Shown: positions 40,213 to 49,580 of the stretch, piece by piece | Position numbering within the stretch: position 1 is the stretch's first letter | Layout of the letters: each line of letters opens with the position of its first letter | Source of the DNA: Pythium myriotylum | Taxonomy: Eukaryota; Oomycota; Peronosporomycetes; Pythiales; Pythiaceae | NCBI GenBank assembly: GCA_023091665.1 | Contig: JALJCQ010000003.1 | Location: 186,001-250,000, forward strand | DNA: 64,000 bases | Direction of reading: 5' to 3' | The notes under the pieces: generated by a model | What the model saw: the letters and a program-made list of their open reading frames with translations, nothing else | Database searches by the model: none | What the model was told of the DNA's origin: nothing | Made by a program: the position numbers and the translations under genes

Positions 40213-41799
40213 TCACTCAGTGTTCGTTATGTGGGTTACTCTACTCTTAAATGACCCTGGACGGGAGTCTACATTTGTTGCTACACTCGTCATGCGCTGC
40301 TTGGAAACCATCGTGCGGCCGAAGAGGCTGTAAATGTCGGCTGAAGGGTGGTCACTCATGTACCGCAGTGCATCCTCAATCTTCATTATATCTCGGCCCC
40401 CGCAGCCAACTGCTTCGAAGATTTTTCCGACAAAGTGCTTCGCTACATCGACTAGTTCATCGGTCGTCTCAATTAGCAGGCTTGCGAGAAAGAATCGCAT
40501 GACCTCGTCGCGGTTGATCGTTGCTCCATCACCGTTAAGGTCGTACACGCGGAACAGAAACTGAACACGCTTCGCAACATCCCCTTTCTCCAGTGCGCTC
40601 AGAGCTTCAATAAACTCCGACCATTCTAAGATCCCAGAGCCGTCAGCATCAAGAATGTCGAAGACTCGATCGATGAAGAACTGATCTTCGACTGATAGCT
40701 GTGGAATACCGCGGCGAAACGTCTCCTTATCAATTCCTTTTGGAGATTTCGCGATGGCACACAGGGCTTTGAATCGCCCCCATAGTGCATAGAGCTCCAT
40801 ACGGTCGTATCCAGTCTCTTCAAGCAGCGCAGCGACGTCCTGCTCCTGCAAGAACCCATGTATCGCAGTAACGCTCGATGCGGGATGACACTTGCGCAAG
40901 TCAAAGTCGGATAGCCCTTCGGAAACAAGCGATCCAGTTGGGGTTGCTGGTGCTTCGCGTGAATGGCGCCGGTATGAACGTGCTCGAGACTGTTCCGAGT
41001 CTGTTGGAGGCTCAGCGACAGGCGAAGGTGGCTCAGGGTGGCGGTATTTCAGCCTTAAAATTGCCTTTTCCCCGGTTCTTGGCGAATCTGTAGGTCTCCA
41101 CAACGTTGGGAAGCACGTTGATGTCTCTGTTTGATCCTCTTCAGTACGATCAGCTTCATAAGCCTTCGTCTTGAGAATTCTTCGATATGTCGGTGGTTTC
41201 GACCTTGCTGATGATGGCGATACTCCAGAATAACTCGTACTTGTCGCTGATCGAATCTCTCCGTCTTGTTTATTACCAGCTAACGAGGTAGATACGGGTA
41301 GCTGCAACTTCTGCAGTCGCTGAGCCTGTTGCTCGAGGTGAATTTGTGCCATGCGCATGCTATACACCGAGCTAGCCGACATTTTTGAGAGATTCCGGTT
41401 TTGCAGAGGTTTGCGTTTGGCAAGAGAGAAATCGCGCATGAAATCGTAGTCGAGTAGCGTCTTTGATCGCAGGGACGCTAAGAACTCGTTTGGAGGTGAC
41501 GGTACGAGTCGTGGGTAAATGACTGGGGATGAGAGGTTTCTTGGGGTCGTGGGGACGGATGAAGACAAAGCCACTGAAAAGAGCTCTGCGGACGGCATCT
41601 CAGACCCGAACTGCATGGTGCTCAAACTCGACCGCTTCTCAACGCGTGGTGACCGCCGAGGACCAGTTTGTTGGTGACTTGTATCCTGATCAAATGGCTC
41701 TATCCGGTTGGAACGAGGCGTCCTTAGATCGCTGGACCCATGATGAAGTGAGAGCCGCTGCGTGAGGTCGAGCGCCATGACGGATCGGCAAGGATCCAT
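40213..41799 (-). CDS. EF-hand calcium-binding protein
   Basis: 528 residues from the ATG at 41797-41799 (MDPCRSVMAL); the longer frame starts with GTG and would overlap the divergent gene at 41996. The first 330 residues are polar with no recognised domain. The C-terminal 190 resemble the calcineurin B / neuronal calcium sensor fold: a canonical EF loop DADGSGILEWSE, then DLNGDGATINRDE, which is one residue longer than a normal 12-residue loop, then a degenerate third. A calcium sensor role is inferred. A GT..AG pair in the upstream frame would give a 30-nt intron, too short to accept. Confidence 0.78.
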   Translation of the reverse strand: MDPCRSVMALDLTQRLSLHHGSSDLRTPRSNRIEPFDQDTSHQQTGPRRSPRVEKRSSLSTMQFGSEMPSAELFSVALSSSVPTTPRNLSSPVIYPRLVPSPPNEFLASLRSKTLLDYDFMRDFSLAKRKPLQNRNLSKMSASSVYSMRMAQIHLEQQAQRLQKLQLPVSTSLAGNKQDGEIRSATSTSYSGVSPSSARSKPPTYRRILKTKAYEADRTEEDQTETSTCFPTLWRPTDSPRTGEKAILRLKYRHPEPPSPVAEPPTDSEQSRARSYRRHSREAPATPTGSLVSEGLSDFDLRKCHPASSVTAIHGFLQEQDVAALLEETGYDRMELYALWGRFKALCAIAKSPKGIDKETFRRGIPQLSVEDQFFIDRVFDILDADGSGILEWSEFIEALSALEKGDVAKRVQFLFRVYDLNGDGATINRDEVMRFFLASLLIETTDELVDVAKHFVGKIFEAVGCGGRDIMKIEDALRYMSDHPSADIYSLFGRTMVSKQRMTSVATNVDSRPGSFKSRVTHITNTE

Positions 41800-41995
41800 C
41801 GTCACCTTCTGATTTCCCTGTCGTGTTTCCACATACCACGGGGTATTGATAGAGAAGGAAGAGTCTGGCCGTTCCACTTTCCTTAACGTCCGTTTATAGT
41901 TGACTGCGACACTGCAGTATCTGCTGCACTCACCATCCCATGTCAATGCAACTAGGAGAAACAGAGAGCGTTCGAAGTGCGCGAGGAGCTTGTGA

Positions 41996-44900
41996 ATGGA
42001 CACAAACAGCCCAGAGTTTCAGGCTGCGCTACGTGACCACGCGCGGTCCCTGGGAGTGGATCCGGATGCCGAGTCCCATTTGCTAGGACTTGTTCAGGAA
42101 GCATTGCTGGCCGAGGTTCCTGACGGCTGGGAGCAAGGCGAGACAGAAGATGGCACACTTTACTACTTCAATGCTGACACAGACGAGAGCATATGGGAGC
42201 ACCCCCTCGATGGACACTACCGCGAGCTCATCAAGCAGAAGAAAGCTGAAGGGCCTCCCCAATCTAAGCCTCGAGAAATCAAGAGTGTGACTCCCCCAAA
42301 GACAGAGATATCCAAGCTCGAAGTGTACAGCTTCGATGAAGAAAGTGACGATGACAACGTCAAGCCCGTCAGCAAAACAAGTGCACCATCCGCGAATGAC
42401 AAGTCATCAAGAATTAGCGCGCTGTTCACACAACAGCCGGCGCCAGGATTGTCGACTGCAGTCTCCGCAAGCGTGGCCAGCTCTAAGGACTTCTCGTTCG
42501 GTCGATCCGCGATGAGTACAGCCACCGGTGCATCGACAGGAGGAGGTTTTGGTCGCGATCGCTCCTGGCTACTAGATAATGATGACGACACCCCAACCAT
42601 TCCGCTGGCAAGACCTTCAACTGCAATTTCCTCGTCAGTAAGTGCGCCAGCGGCAAGCACATCGTCTTTTGAGCCAAAAGACTTCAGCCGCCCTTCAACC
42701 TCGGCATCATCGTCGCTATCGTACACGTCTCGACTCTATGGCGTGGAGGCTTCAACCTCAGTATCATCGGTTTTATCGACTCCAGCAACGTCATCTGCTG
42801 ATGTAGGGCGAGCCTCTTCCGGGGAGAAGTTGTCTCCGCGGCGTGGTATCGCATCCGCGATCAAAGGCCCATTCTTTCAGGACATGTCGGCCGACTTGAC
42901 AATATCTACATCGCATTCGGGACTCACAAGTTTGGCTGGTGATACTGCGAAGATAAAGGAGCTAGAGAAAACCAACGAAGACTTATCAAGGCAGGTTGCA
43001 CAGCTGAGGAGGGAGTTAGAAAACACGAAGCAACAGCTTGAGACGGCAAAGCAGGAAGCGAAGGAGGCCAACTACCTGAAGATGAAGGCAAACGAAACTA
43101 AAACCAAGATTACAGAGAAGGAAACTGAACTGACCAAGGCGAAACACGAAACCTCCAAACTTCAGGATGACGTCAAGAGATTGCAAGACGAATGTGCCGC
43201 TCTAAGGCAAACCCAGAAGTCGGCGACGCAGCAAGAGGTTGTCGACGCTAAGCAGATGATCAGCGAACTTCAGGTTTTACTGAGTGCAAGCCAGAAACAA
43301 GCCAGCGAATCGGACGCCGCACATTTGGAGCGTCAACGTGAGCATGAGAAGGTAGAAGCACAACTCAGGGAGGTGATATCAACTCTGGAGCGGGAGAGAA
43401 AGGAGACGGTCGTACTGAAGGAACGCATTGAGGCTGAAGAGAAGGAGAAACAATTACTACGCGGACAAGTTGAAGCAATCAAGCAGGAAATGAAGGATAC
43501 AGTCTCAAGGCTAAAGGATGAAATGACTGAGCAGAGTCGGAAATTCGAAAGTGTCACAATTCTCCAAGACACACTGGATCGCCAGACAAAATACCTCCGC
43601 GACCTAGAGGAGAAGCAAAAAGATACACTTTCCAAGACGTCAGATGCTGAGGCAAGAGAAGCGCAGGCAAAACGAGAAACAAAGGAGAAAGAACAAGAGC
43701 TTGAAGAAATAAATCGCCGATTGAAAAGCGTCACGCAAGATCTGGAGAGTCGTGATCGGCAGATCAGAGAACTAGCCGATAAACTACGTCAGGAGCAAGC
43801 TCAGGCGAGCGAAGTCCATGGCAAAGCGATATCATTTCAGCGAAATGAAGATGAGTTCGAACGTAAGAAGCATTTCTGGGAAAGAGAAAAGCAAGATTTG
43901 AACTCGCAAATAAAAGATCGAAGTGAACAGATTCAATCACTTCAGGTTCAACTTCAGAAAGCACAGGAAGAACATGTCGTTGCAACGTCGAAGCTACAAA
44001 TGGAAATCCACTCGCTGAATTCCCAACTCAAGCAGGTAAAATCTCACGAGGTTCTTCCACTCGAGAAGCAACGCGATCAGCTAAGCTTCGAGATGGAACG
44101 TATGCGAGAAAAAACGGCGAGTTTGGAGAAAGAGTTGCGTACAGCCCAACAAGAACTAAACGATGAGTCGAGTAAGAGTCACCAGCTACAAGTCGAGATC
44201 GAGGCTTGGAAGCGTAAGGAGCAGCAGCAAAAAGCACAAAAAGAGGCGTATTTACACGAAAAGATCACTGCGGAGAAGCAGTTACAGAGCCTCCAGGGGG
44301 AGACTTCGGCATACAAGCACGACAAGCGACTAGAGATCGAGAAGTTGGCTTTCCGGTTAAGGGAACTCGAGTCACAGGTTGCTCAAAAAGACTACGAGAT
44401 TGTTCGTGTCGAAGAGAAGTTTACCAAGGCCGAGGCGTGGAGGCAGAAGGAAGCCCGTCGTGTAGAAGAACGAGATTCGCAGTTGCTCGACTTGAAAGAG
44501 GAGCTTGCGCAGCTCCGTTCCCGCAATATCGACGCCGAAAACAATCTGATCATCCATGAGTTGCGTCGAGAAAAGGAACAACTAGAAGGCAAAGTTAAGG
44601 CTGTCACCCAAGATCTTGAAGAGGAGCGTGTCGCGCGTCAAGTCGCTGCCCAAAAGTTTCAGGACGAGGTCGAGAATCTTCAAAAGGCGATCGAATGGCA
44701 GCTACCACAGCTAGCCGCAGCATGTGTGACCCGCTCCAGCGAGGAGTGGACTAGAAAGTGTAACGATATCGTCAAAACCCTCCGTGACGACTGGAACATG
44801 AAGGCACTGACTGAGAGGAATGAATTGGTGCAGCGGCTCAAAGAAGTGGATGAGCGTCGCGATCACGTGGAGCAAAAGCTCAAAAATGCAGTATCAGAAT

Positions 44901-45556
44901 GCGAGTTTCTACGGAAAGAGGTCCACCGCGTCGAAGACAACAACAAAGTACTCCTGGACCAGCTCCACACGATCCGCGTGTATATGACTCAGCGAGCTGG
45001 TGCTTCGGTATTTCCCAATATGTCGTCCATGGGCAATGCCACGACGACCCCTACGGCTCCGCCGGTTCCTCCTCCGGCTCCTCCAGCTCCCCAGCCAACA
45101 TCTTTCCACAGCGACTTTTCAACTGTGAACCAGCTTAACTCGCAGCTTGCCGTACTTCACTCGCAGTTCCAGCAGCTATTCGACGCTCATGCCGAACCAA
45201 GACGACCGGCGCGCGTGTATTCGTGCAGCGATCGCTTCGAGATTCCGTCATCACCACCATCGCAGACACGGAAAAAAGCAAAAGACTCGCTTAACACGTC
45301 GACGACGACTGTGTCCTCGTCCTCCTCGCTCGACGAGACGCTCGACTCGATTCTACTTGACCACACGAACAGGAGGGCATCCTTAGGAACGAAAGACCCG
45401 CACAAAGAGAAAGAGGAGCTGCTGGCGACGCTTGAGTCGATAGGCGGTACTAGTCTCAACGGCGGTGGCCGTGTGATGCCCGTGTTTTCGGCGGGCGACG
45501 TCGGGGACACAATGTGGTATCAGAGAGACTACTGGCGGACGAAGTATCAAACATAG
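41996..45556 (+). CDS. CEP164-like WW-domain coiled-coil protein (ciliary base)
   Basis: 1,186 residues. The N terminus has a short helix (EFQAALRDHARSLGVDP) leading into a WW domain, about 41-72, with both tryptophans (W45, W67) and the closing proline (P70), followed by HYRELIKQKK; this layout is typical of CEP164 of centriole distal appendages. Residues about 90-310 are Ser-rich and disordered. Residues about 325-1000 form a nearly unbroken coiled coil (E, K, Q, L-rich heptads). The end has a Pro-rich patch (PPVPPPAPPAPQ) and a Ser-rich stretch. CEP164 is needed for docking basal bodies; zoospore flagella would need it. It is divergent from the EF-hand gene across 196 bp, so they may share a promoter. 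Confidence 0.8.
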   Translation: MDTNSPEFQAALRDHARSLGVDPDAESHLLGLVQEALLAEVPDGWEQGETEDGTLYYFNADTDESIWEHPLDGHYRELIKQKKAEGPPQSKPREIKSVTPPKTEISKLEVYSFDEESDDDNVKPVSKTSAPSANDKSSRISALFTQQPAPGLSTAVSASVASSKDFSFGRSAMSTATGASTGGGFGRDRSWLLDNDDDTPTIPLARPSTAISSSVSAPAASTSSFEPKDFSRPSTSASSSLSYTSRLYGVEASTSVSSVLSTPATSSADVGRASSGEKLSPRRGIASAIKGPFFQDMSADLTISTSHSGLTSLAGDTAKIKELEKTNEDLSRQVAQLRRELENTKQQLETAKQEAKEANYLKMKANETKTKITEKETELTKAKHETSKLQDDVKRLQDECAALRQTQKSATQQEVVDAKQMISELQVLLSASQKQASESDAAHLERQREHEKVEAQLREVISTLERERKETVVLKERIEAEEKEKQLLRGQVEAIKQEMKDTVSRLKDEMTEQSRKFESVTILQDTLDRQTKYLRDLEEKQKDTLSKTSDAEAREAQAKRETKEKEQELEEINRRLKSVTQDLESRDRQIRELADKLRQEQAQASEVHGKAISFQRNEDEFERKKHFWEREKQDLNSQIKDRSEQIQSLQVQLQKAQEEHVVATSKLQMEIHSLNSQLKQVKSHEVLPLEKQRDQLSFEMERMREKTASLEKELRTAQQELNDESSKSHQLQVEIEAWKRKEQQQKAQKEAYLHEKITAEKQLQSLQGETSAYKHDKRLEIEKLAFRLRELESQVAQKDYEIVRVEEKFTKAEAWRQKEARRVEERDSQLLDLKEELAQLRSRNIDAENNLIIHELRREKEQLEGKVKAVTQDLEEERVARQVAAQKFQDEVENLQKAIEWQLPQLAAACVTRSSEEWTRKCNDIVKTLRDDWNMKALTERNELVQRLKEVDERRDHVEQKLKNAVSECEFLRKEVHRVEDNNKVLLDQLHTIRVYMTQRAGASVFPNMSSMGNATTTPTAPPVPPPAPPAPQPTSFHSDFSTVNQLNSQLAVLHSQFQQLFDAHAEPRRPARVYSCSDRFEIPSSPPSQTRKKAKDSLNTSTTTVSSSSSLDETLDSILLDHTNRRASLGTKDPHKEKEELLATLESIGGTSLNGGGRVMPVFSAGDVGDTMWYQRDYWRTKYQT

Positions 45557-45856
45557 AGTAGTAGGAGTAGTCGTAAGAAATTTTGACAACGATGATGCAG
45601 GGCACAGCAAAACTCTGCTTTTGGAAGTGAATCTGAGGAGGTGAATGCTCGAGGTGTCAAATGTGGGGTGTGGCAGGATTAACGACCAACACCAACAGGT
45701 GCGGCATGCTACCTTTTCCTGAGTGCGAGGGAAGTCCGGGATCAGTTTCTTAACTTTTTTCCTTTGTTTCTTAGTGGTTCATGCAACGCAGGGAGGTGAC
45801 AGCGTCTTAGCCTCGGGCCACGACTGCAAGCCTCTCTCTATTAGACTGAGCACAAG
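45557..45856. other. Short convergent intergenic region
   Basis: 300 bp between the 3' ends of two convergent genes; no distinct structure seen. Confidence 0.6.
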
Positions 45857-47770
45857 TTAGTACACACGAGCGAACGGCGGCACGTGCTTGCACTCGTTCT
45901 CGTCGAGGGTCTGGCTGTGGACCTCGCGGTACGCGATCGTCGTCTTGCACGTCTCCTCGTCGTAGTAGGCGAGCGTGTGCTTCATCCAGTTGACATCGTC
46001 ACGCTCCGGGAAGTTCTCGTGGGCGTGGGCGCCACGCGACTCCTTACGCGCTTCGGCCGCGTGCATGGTCGCGCTCGCGCAGCCCAGCAGGTTCTTGAGC
46101 TCCCACGTCTCGATGAGGTCCGTGTTCCAGATGAGCGAGCGGTCCGTGACCTTGATGTCCTTGATCTTGGGCGTCACCTGGTCGATCTTGACCACACCCT
46201 CGGCGAGCGACTCCGACGTACGGTAGACGGCAGCGTCCGTCTGCATCGTCTTCTGCATCTCCAGACGGAGCTCGGCCGTCGGGATGGCGCCGTTAGCGTA
46301 GCGGAGCTTGTCGACCTCGGCGATGGAGGCGAGGCCGGCGTCCTTGGGCAGCGGCTTCTTGGCCTGGCCGGGCTTGGTGATCTCGGCGATGCGCAGCGCG
46401 CAGGCACGGCCGAAGACGACAAGATCGAGCAGCGAGTTGGCGCCGAGACGGTTGGCGCCGTGGACCGACGCGCAGGCAGCCTCGCCGGCAGCGAAGAGGC
46501 CCTTGACGATCTTGTCCGGGTACATCTTGTCGACGGCCGGGATGCTGTGGTGGTCCGGCACGACGACCTCGCCGAGGTGGTTCGTGGCGATACCGCCCAT
46601 GTTGTAGTGCACGGTCGGCAGCACCGGGATGGGCTCCTTGGTCACGTCGACACCAGCGAAGATACCGGCCGTCTCCGAGATACCCGGGAGACGCTCGGCG
46701 AGCAGCTCGGCCGGGAGGTGGTCGAGGTGGAGGAAGATGTGGTCCTTGTTCTTGCCGACACCGCGGCCTTCACGGATCTCCATGGTCATGGCACGCGAGA
46801 CGACGTCGCGCGACGCGAGATCCTTGGCGGTCGGCGCGTAACGCTCCATGAAGCGTTCGCCCTCGCTGTTGCGGAGGATACCGCCCTCACCACGGGCGCC
46901 CTCGGTGATGAGGCAGCCGGCTCCGTAGATGCCCGTCGGGTGGAACTGCACAAACTCGGGGTCCTGGAGCGGGATGCCGGCACGGAGCGCCATACCGGTG
47001 CCGTCGCCCGTGCACGTGTGCGCCGACGTGCACGAGAAGTAGGCGCGGCCGTAGCCGCCCGTGGCGAGCACCGTGTTGCTGGCGTGGAAGCGGTGGAACG
47101 TGCCGTCTTCCATGTTCATGGCGATCACACCGACGCACTCCCCGTCGTTCATGATGAGGTCGAGCGCAAAGTACTCGATAAAGTACGACGTGTCGAACGC
47201 GAGCGAGCGGCCGTAGAGCGTGTGAAGCATGGCGTGGCCCGTGCGGTCGGCGGCGCAGGCGCAGCGGTAGGCCTGGCCGCCCTTGCCGAACTCGAGCGAC
47301 TGGCCGCCGAACGCGCGCTGGTAGATCTTGCCTTCGTCGGTGCGCGAGAAGGGCATGCCGAAGCTCTCGAGCTCGCGCACGGCCTGCGGGGCCTCGCGGG
47401 TCATGTAGTGGATGGCGTCCTGGTCGCCGAGCCAGTCGCTGCCCTTGACCGTGTCGTACATGTGCCAGCGCCAGTCGTCGGGCGTCATGTTGCCCAGCGC
47501 CGCGTTGATGCCGCCCTGCGCGGCCACCGTGTGCGAGCGCGTGGGGAAGAGCTTGGAGATGCAGGCGGTCTTGAGGCCGGCCTCGGCGCAGCCCATGGCG
47601 GCGCGCAGGCCGGCGCCGCCGGCGCCCACGACGACCACGTCGTAGTCGTGGTCCACGACCGTGTACTTGGCCGTGAGGCTCGTGTTGAGCGCGCCGCTGG
47701 GCTTGGCGCCCGCGATGGACGAGAACGCGCGCGCGGCGCGCTTGGGCGCGAGGAGCGAGGCGCGCAGCAT
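45857..47770 (-). CDS. SDHA: Succinate dehydrogenase flavoprotein subunit, mitochondrial
   Basis: 637 residues counted from the ATG at 47768-47770 ([20 protein letters not shown]), which begins a basic, Ser/Ala-rich mitochondrial targeting peptide; the open frame further upstream is 5' flank. It oxidises succinate to fumarate in the citric acid cycle and complex II of the inner membrane. Seen: FAD dinucleotide-binding motif [17 protein letters not shown], the SHTVAAQGG segment whose histidine carries covalent FAD in the family, active-site region [20 protein letters not shown], and [20 protein letters not shown]; the C terminus is [10 protein letters not shown]. Length is normal for the family. 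Very GC-rich, which opens a 652-codon shadow frame on the other strand. Confidence 0.97.
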   Translation of the reverse strand: MLRASLLAPKRAARAFSSIAGAKPSGALNTSLTAKYTVVDHDYDVVVVGAGGAGLRAAMGCAEAGLKTACISKLFPTRSHTVAAQGGINAALGNMTPDDWRWHMYDTVKGSDWLGDQDAIHYMTREAPQAVRELESFGMPFSRTDEGKIYQRAFGGQSLEFGKGGQAYRCACAADRTGHAMLHTLYGRSLAFDTSYFIEYFALDLIMNDGECVGVIAMNMEDGTFHRFHASNTVLATGGYGRAYFSCTSAHTCTGDGTGMALRAGIPLQDPEFVQFHPTGIYGAGCLITEGARGEGGILRNSEGERFMERYAPTAKDLASRDVVSRAMTMEIREGRGVGKNKDHIFLHLDHLPAELLAERLPGISETAGIFAGVDVTKEPIPVLPTVHYNMGGIATNHLGEVVVPDHHSIPAVDKMYPDKIVKGLFAAGEAACASVHGANRLGANSLLDLVVFGRACALRIAEITKPGQAKKPLPKDAGLASIAEVDKLRYANGAIPTAELRLEMQKTMQTDAAVYRTSESLAEGVVKIDQVTPKIKDIKVTDRSLIWNTDLIETWELKNLLGCASATMHAAEARKESRGAHAHENFPERDDVNWMKHTLAYYDEETCKTTIAYREVHSQTLDENECKHVPPFARVY

Positions 47771-48183
47771 GGGGATTTTCCACTGTTTAGCGAGAAAGAG
47801 AAGAAGCGTGAGAAGGCTCGGAATTCGGCCGTGATCGCATGAGGAGCTACGGGTCACATTACCTTGGCCGAGTGAGGGTCGGTGTGCGGCTGGGAAGTTG
47901 GGGTGTTGGTGGGTTGGGCCACCAACGAACCAACGTTGGCCGGGGCCCGGCGGCGCAAGGCGGGGGAAAAAACCTCGAGGTTTTATGGACCACCAGAACG
48001 CAGGAACGGATCCGGGCGAGGCACGGCTGGTCACAATACTGGGCGAATTTCGCGGGCTTCAACTCCACCGGTAGATACCGGTTTTATTAGATGACTTTAC
48101 GTACCGGTATTAACACCGGTACAATACCGGTTGTTTCCTCACATAACCGGTTCCTACCGGTATCTCCATCCCTGTTGTGCCCC
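47771..48183. promoter_or_regulatory. Divergent promoter region of SDHA and TAF8
   Basis: 413 bp between two divergent housekeeping genes. The TAF8-proximal part holds the ACCGGT cluster described separately; the SDHA side contains no clear motif that I can name. Confidence 0.6.
48067..48161. promoter_or_regulatory. Cluster of seven ACCGGT sites
   Basis: The palindromic hexamer ACCGGT occurs seven times in 95 bp, mostly as (A/T)ACCGGT(A/T), ending 22 bp before the TAF8 ATG. Candidate binding array for a dimeric factor; no factor can be named. Confidence 0.6.
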
Positions 48184-49440
48184 ATGAAGGCCACCTTCGA
48201 CCGTCATCTCCTCGCCACCATGAGCTCGCCGGCCAAGGCGCCGCGCGACGCCGCGCCACCGCCGCCGGCGGCTCCTTCGTCGTCGTCGCTGCCGCCGTCC
48301 GATGCGAATGGCCTGTCTCTGCGCCTCCACGCCAAGCGCGCGACGCCCGCGTCCGTGGCCGTCGCGAGCGCCGCGGGCGCCGAGCCGCACGCGGAGCACT
48401 TTGCGCGCGCCGTGGCGCTCATGGCGGCCGCGCACATCGCGCGCGGCGTCGGCTTCGACGCGGTCCAGCGCTCGGCGGGCGACGCGCTCGCCGAGATCCT
48501 CGCGCGGTACATCCAGCGCATCGGCGCGAGCGCCAAGGACATCGCCGAGCACGCGGGGCGCACGCAGCCGCGCGCGACCGACGTGGCCATGGCGCTCGAG
48601 GACGCGCTGCCCGTGGCGATGGACCTGCCCGACCTCATCAAGGCGCTGCAGACGGCCAAGCGGCCGTTCCCGCGAGGTGACAGAGCGGGCCATGAAGCAT
48701 TTTTTTTTGCCAAGTGTTGATTGTTGTTGGTGTAGACATCCCGGCCTTCCCCGTGCGCAAGAACGACCTGACCAACTCGACGCTCGACCAGAGCAAGATC
48801 GGCAACCGCGAGCAGCTGCCGGCGTACGCGCCGAGCTTTCTGCCGCCGCTGCCCAACCGCCACACGTACAGCAACGACTCGCGCGTCGTCGTCGAGCGCG
48901 AGCGCGACCACAAGCGCACGCGGCTCGACCTGCTCGCGCAAAAGAGCCACGTGCAGCAGTCGCTCCATGGGCTCGACAGCGCCGTCGCCTGTAAGTCAAT
49001 CGCTCGAGCATGTAGTCGAATCTCTCTCTCTCTTTTCTCACTCGTACCGTTGGCGTCCCCTCTTCACAGCCACGACACCGGCGATCGTGCCGCAGCAAGC
49101 CTGGAACGCCTTCCAGGGCATGGCCAGCGAGCCCACGAGCGGCAATCCTTTCGTGCAGCCGCCCGTTCTGCAAGGCGGCACTGCATCCCAGAAGAAAAGT
49201 GTCTTTGGTGCGCTGCCGGACCGCGAATTCGCGCCATCGACCAACCGAGATCGTGCACAGAAGAAGAACGCGCTCGACTCGGCGGCTGGCATGAACAAGC
49301 TCCCGAGGTGAGTCCTTCTCGTGCTGTTTCTTATACATGGCAAAGGTCTAACGGTACAATACATGCGACCAAATAGCGCGGAGCTCGGCAAAGAAGAAAA
49401 GATCTTGACCGGCACATTCCACGATGGAGACTCCGAGTAG
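48184..49440 (+). CDS. TAF8: TFIID subunit TAF8 (four exons)
   Basis: Exons 48184-48676, 48736-48990, 49070-49307, 49377-49440; introns 59, 79 and 69 bp, GT..AG; 349 residues, closing in frame. A low-complexity Ala/Pro/Ser start is followed by a bromodomain-associated histone fold (about 70-150, e.g. FDAVQRSAGDALAEILARYI and PRATDVAMALEDAL). After a short linker comes the conserved TAF8 segment DIPAFPVRKNDLTN (about 165), which is spliced exactly at its first residue. Known role: histone-fold partner (with TAF10) in the promoter-recognition complex TFIID in the nucleus. A second methionine at 48220 (MSSPAK) is a possible start. The opposite strand is open by composition only. Confidence 0.88.
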
Positions 49441-49446
49441 CTGGTG

Positions 49447-49509
49447 CACGAGTTCCACAATGCAAACCCCTTAATTTTGTATTAAGGGGTTTGCATTGTG
49501 GAACTCGTG
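49447..49509. terminator. 29-bp perfect hairpin between convergent genes
   Basis: Bases 49447-49475 are exactly reverse-complementary to 49481-49509 with the 5-base loop TTTGT, starting 6 bp after the TAF8 stop and followed by an A-rich run. Either strand would form the same stem, so it could end transcription in both directions or give double-stranded RNA. Role inferred; structure seen directly. Confidence 0.6.
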
Positions 49510-49580
49510 AGAAAAAAAAATGAGCTGTAGTATTTGCGTTGGGCATGTAATATCGTAGCTAGAGAGGCTATGAAAGGCTC

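Noticed and set aside
41900..41960. 30-nt intron upstream of the EF-hand gene
   Set aside because: A GT..AG pair keeps the frame, but the length is well below the 55-115 bp introns seen elsewhere in the window, and the upstream start would be GTG.
45884..47842. 652-codon open frame on the plus strand opposite SDHA
   Set aside because: Shadow of a very GC-rich, codon-biased gene; the minus strand encodes an unmistakable full-length SDHA.
48154..49338. 394-codon minus-strand frame over TAF8
   Set aside because: Arg-rich antisense shadow; the spliced plus-strand TAF8 model closes perfectly in frame.
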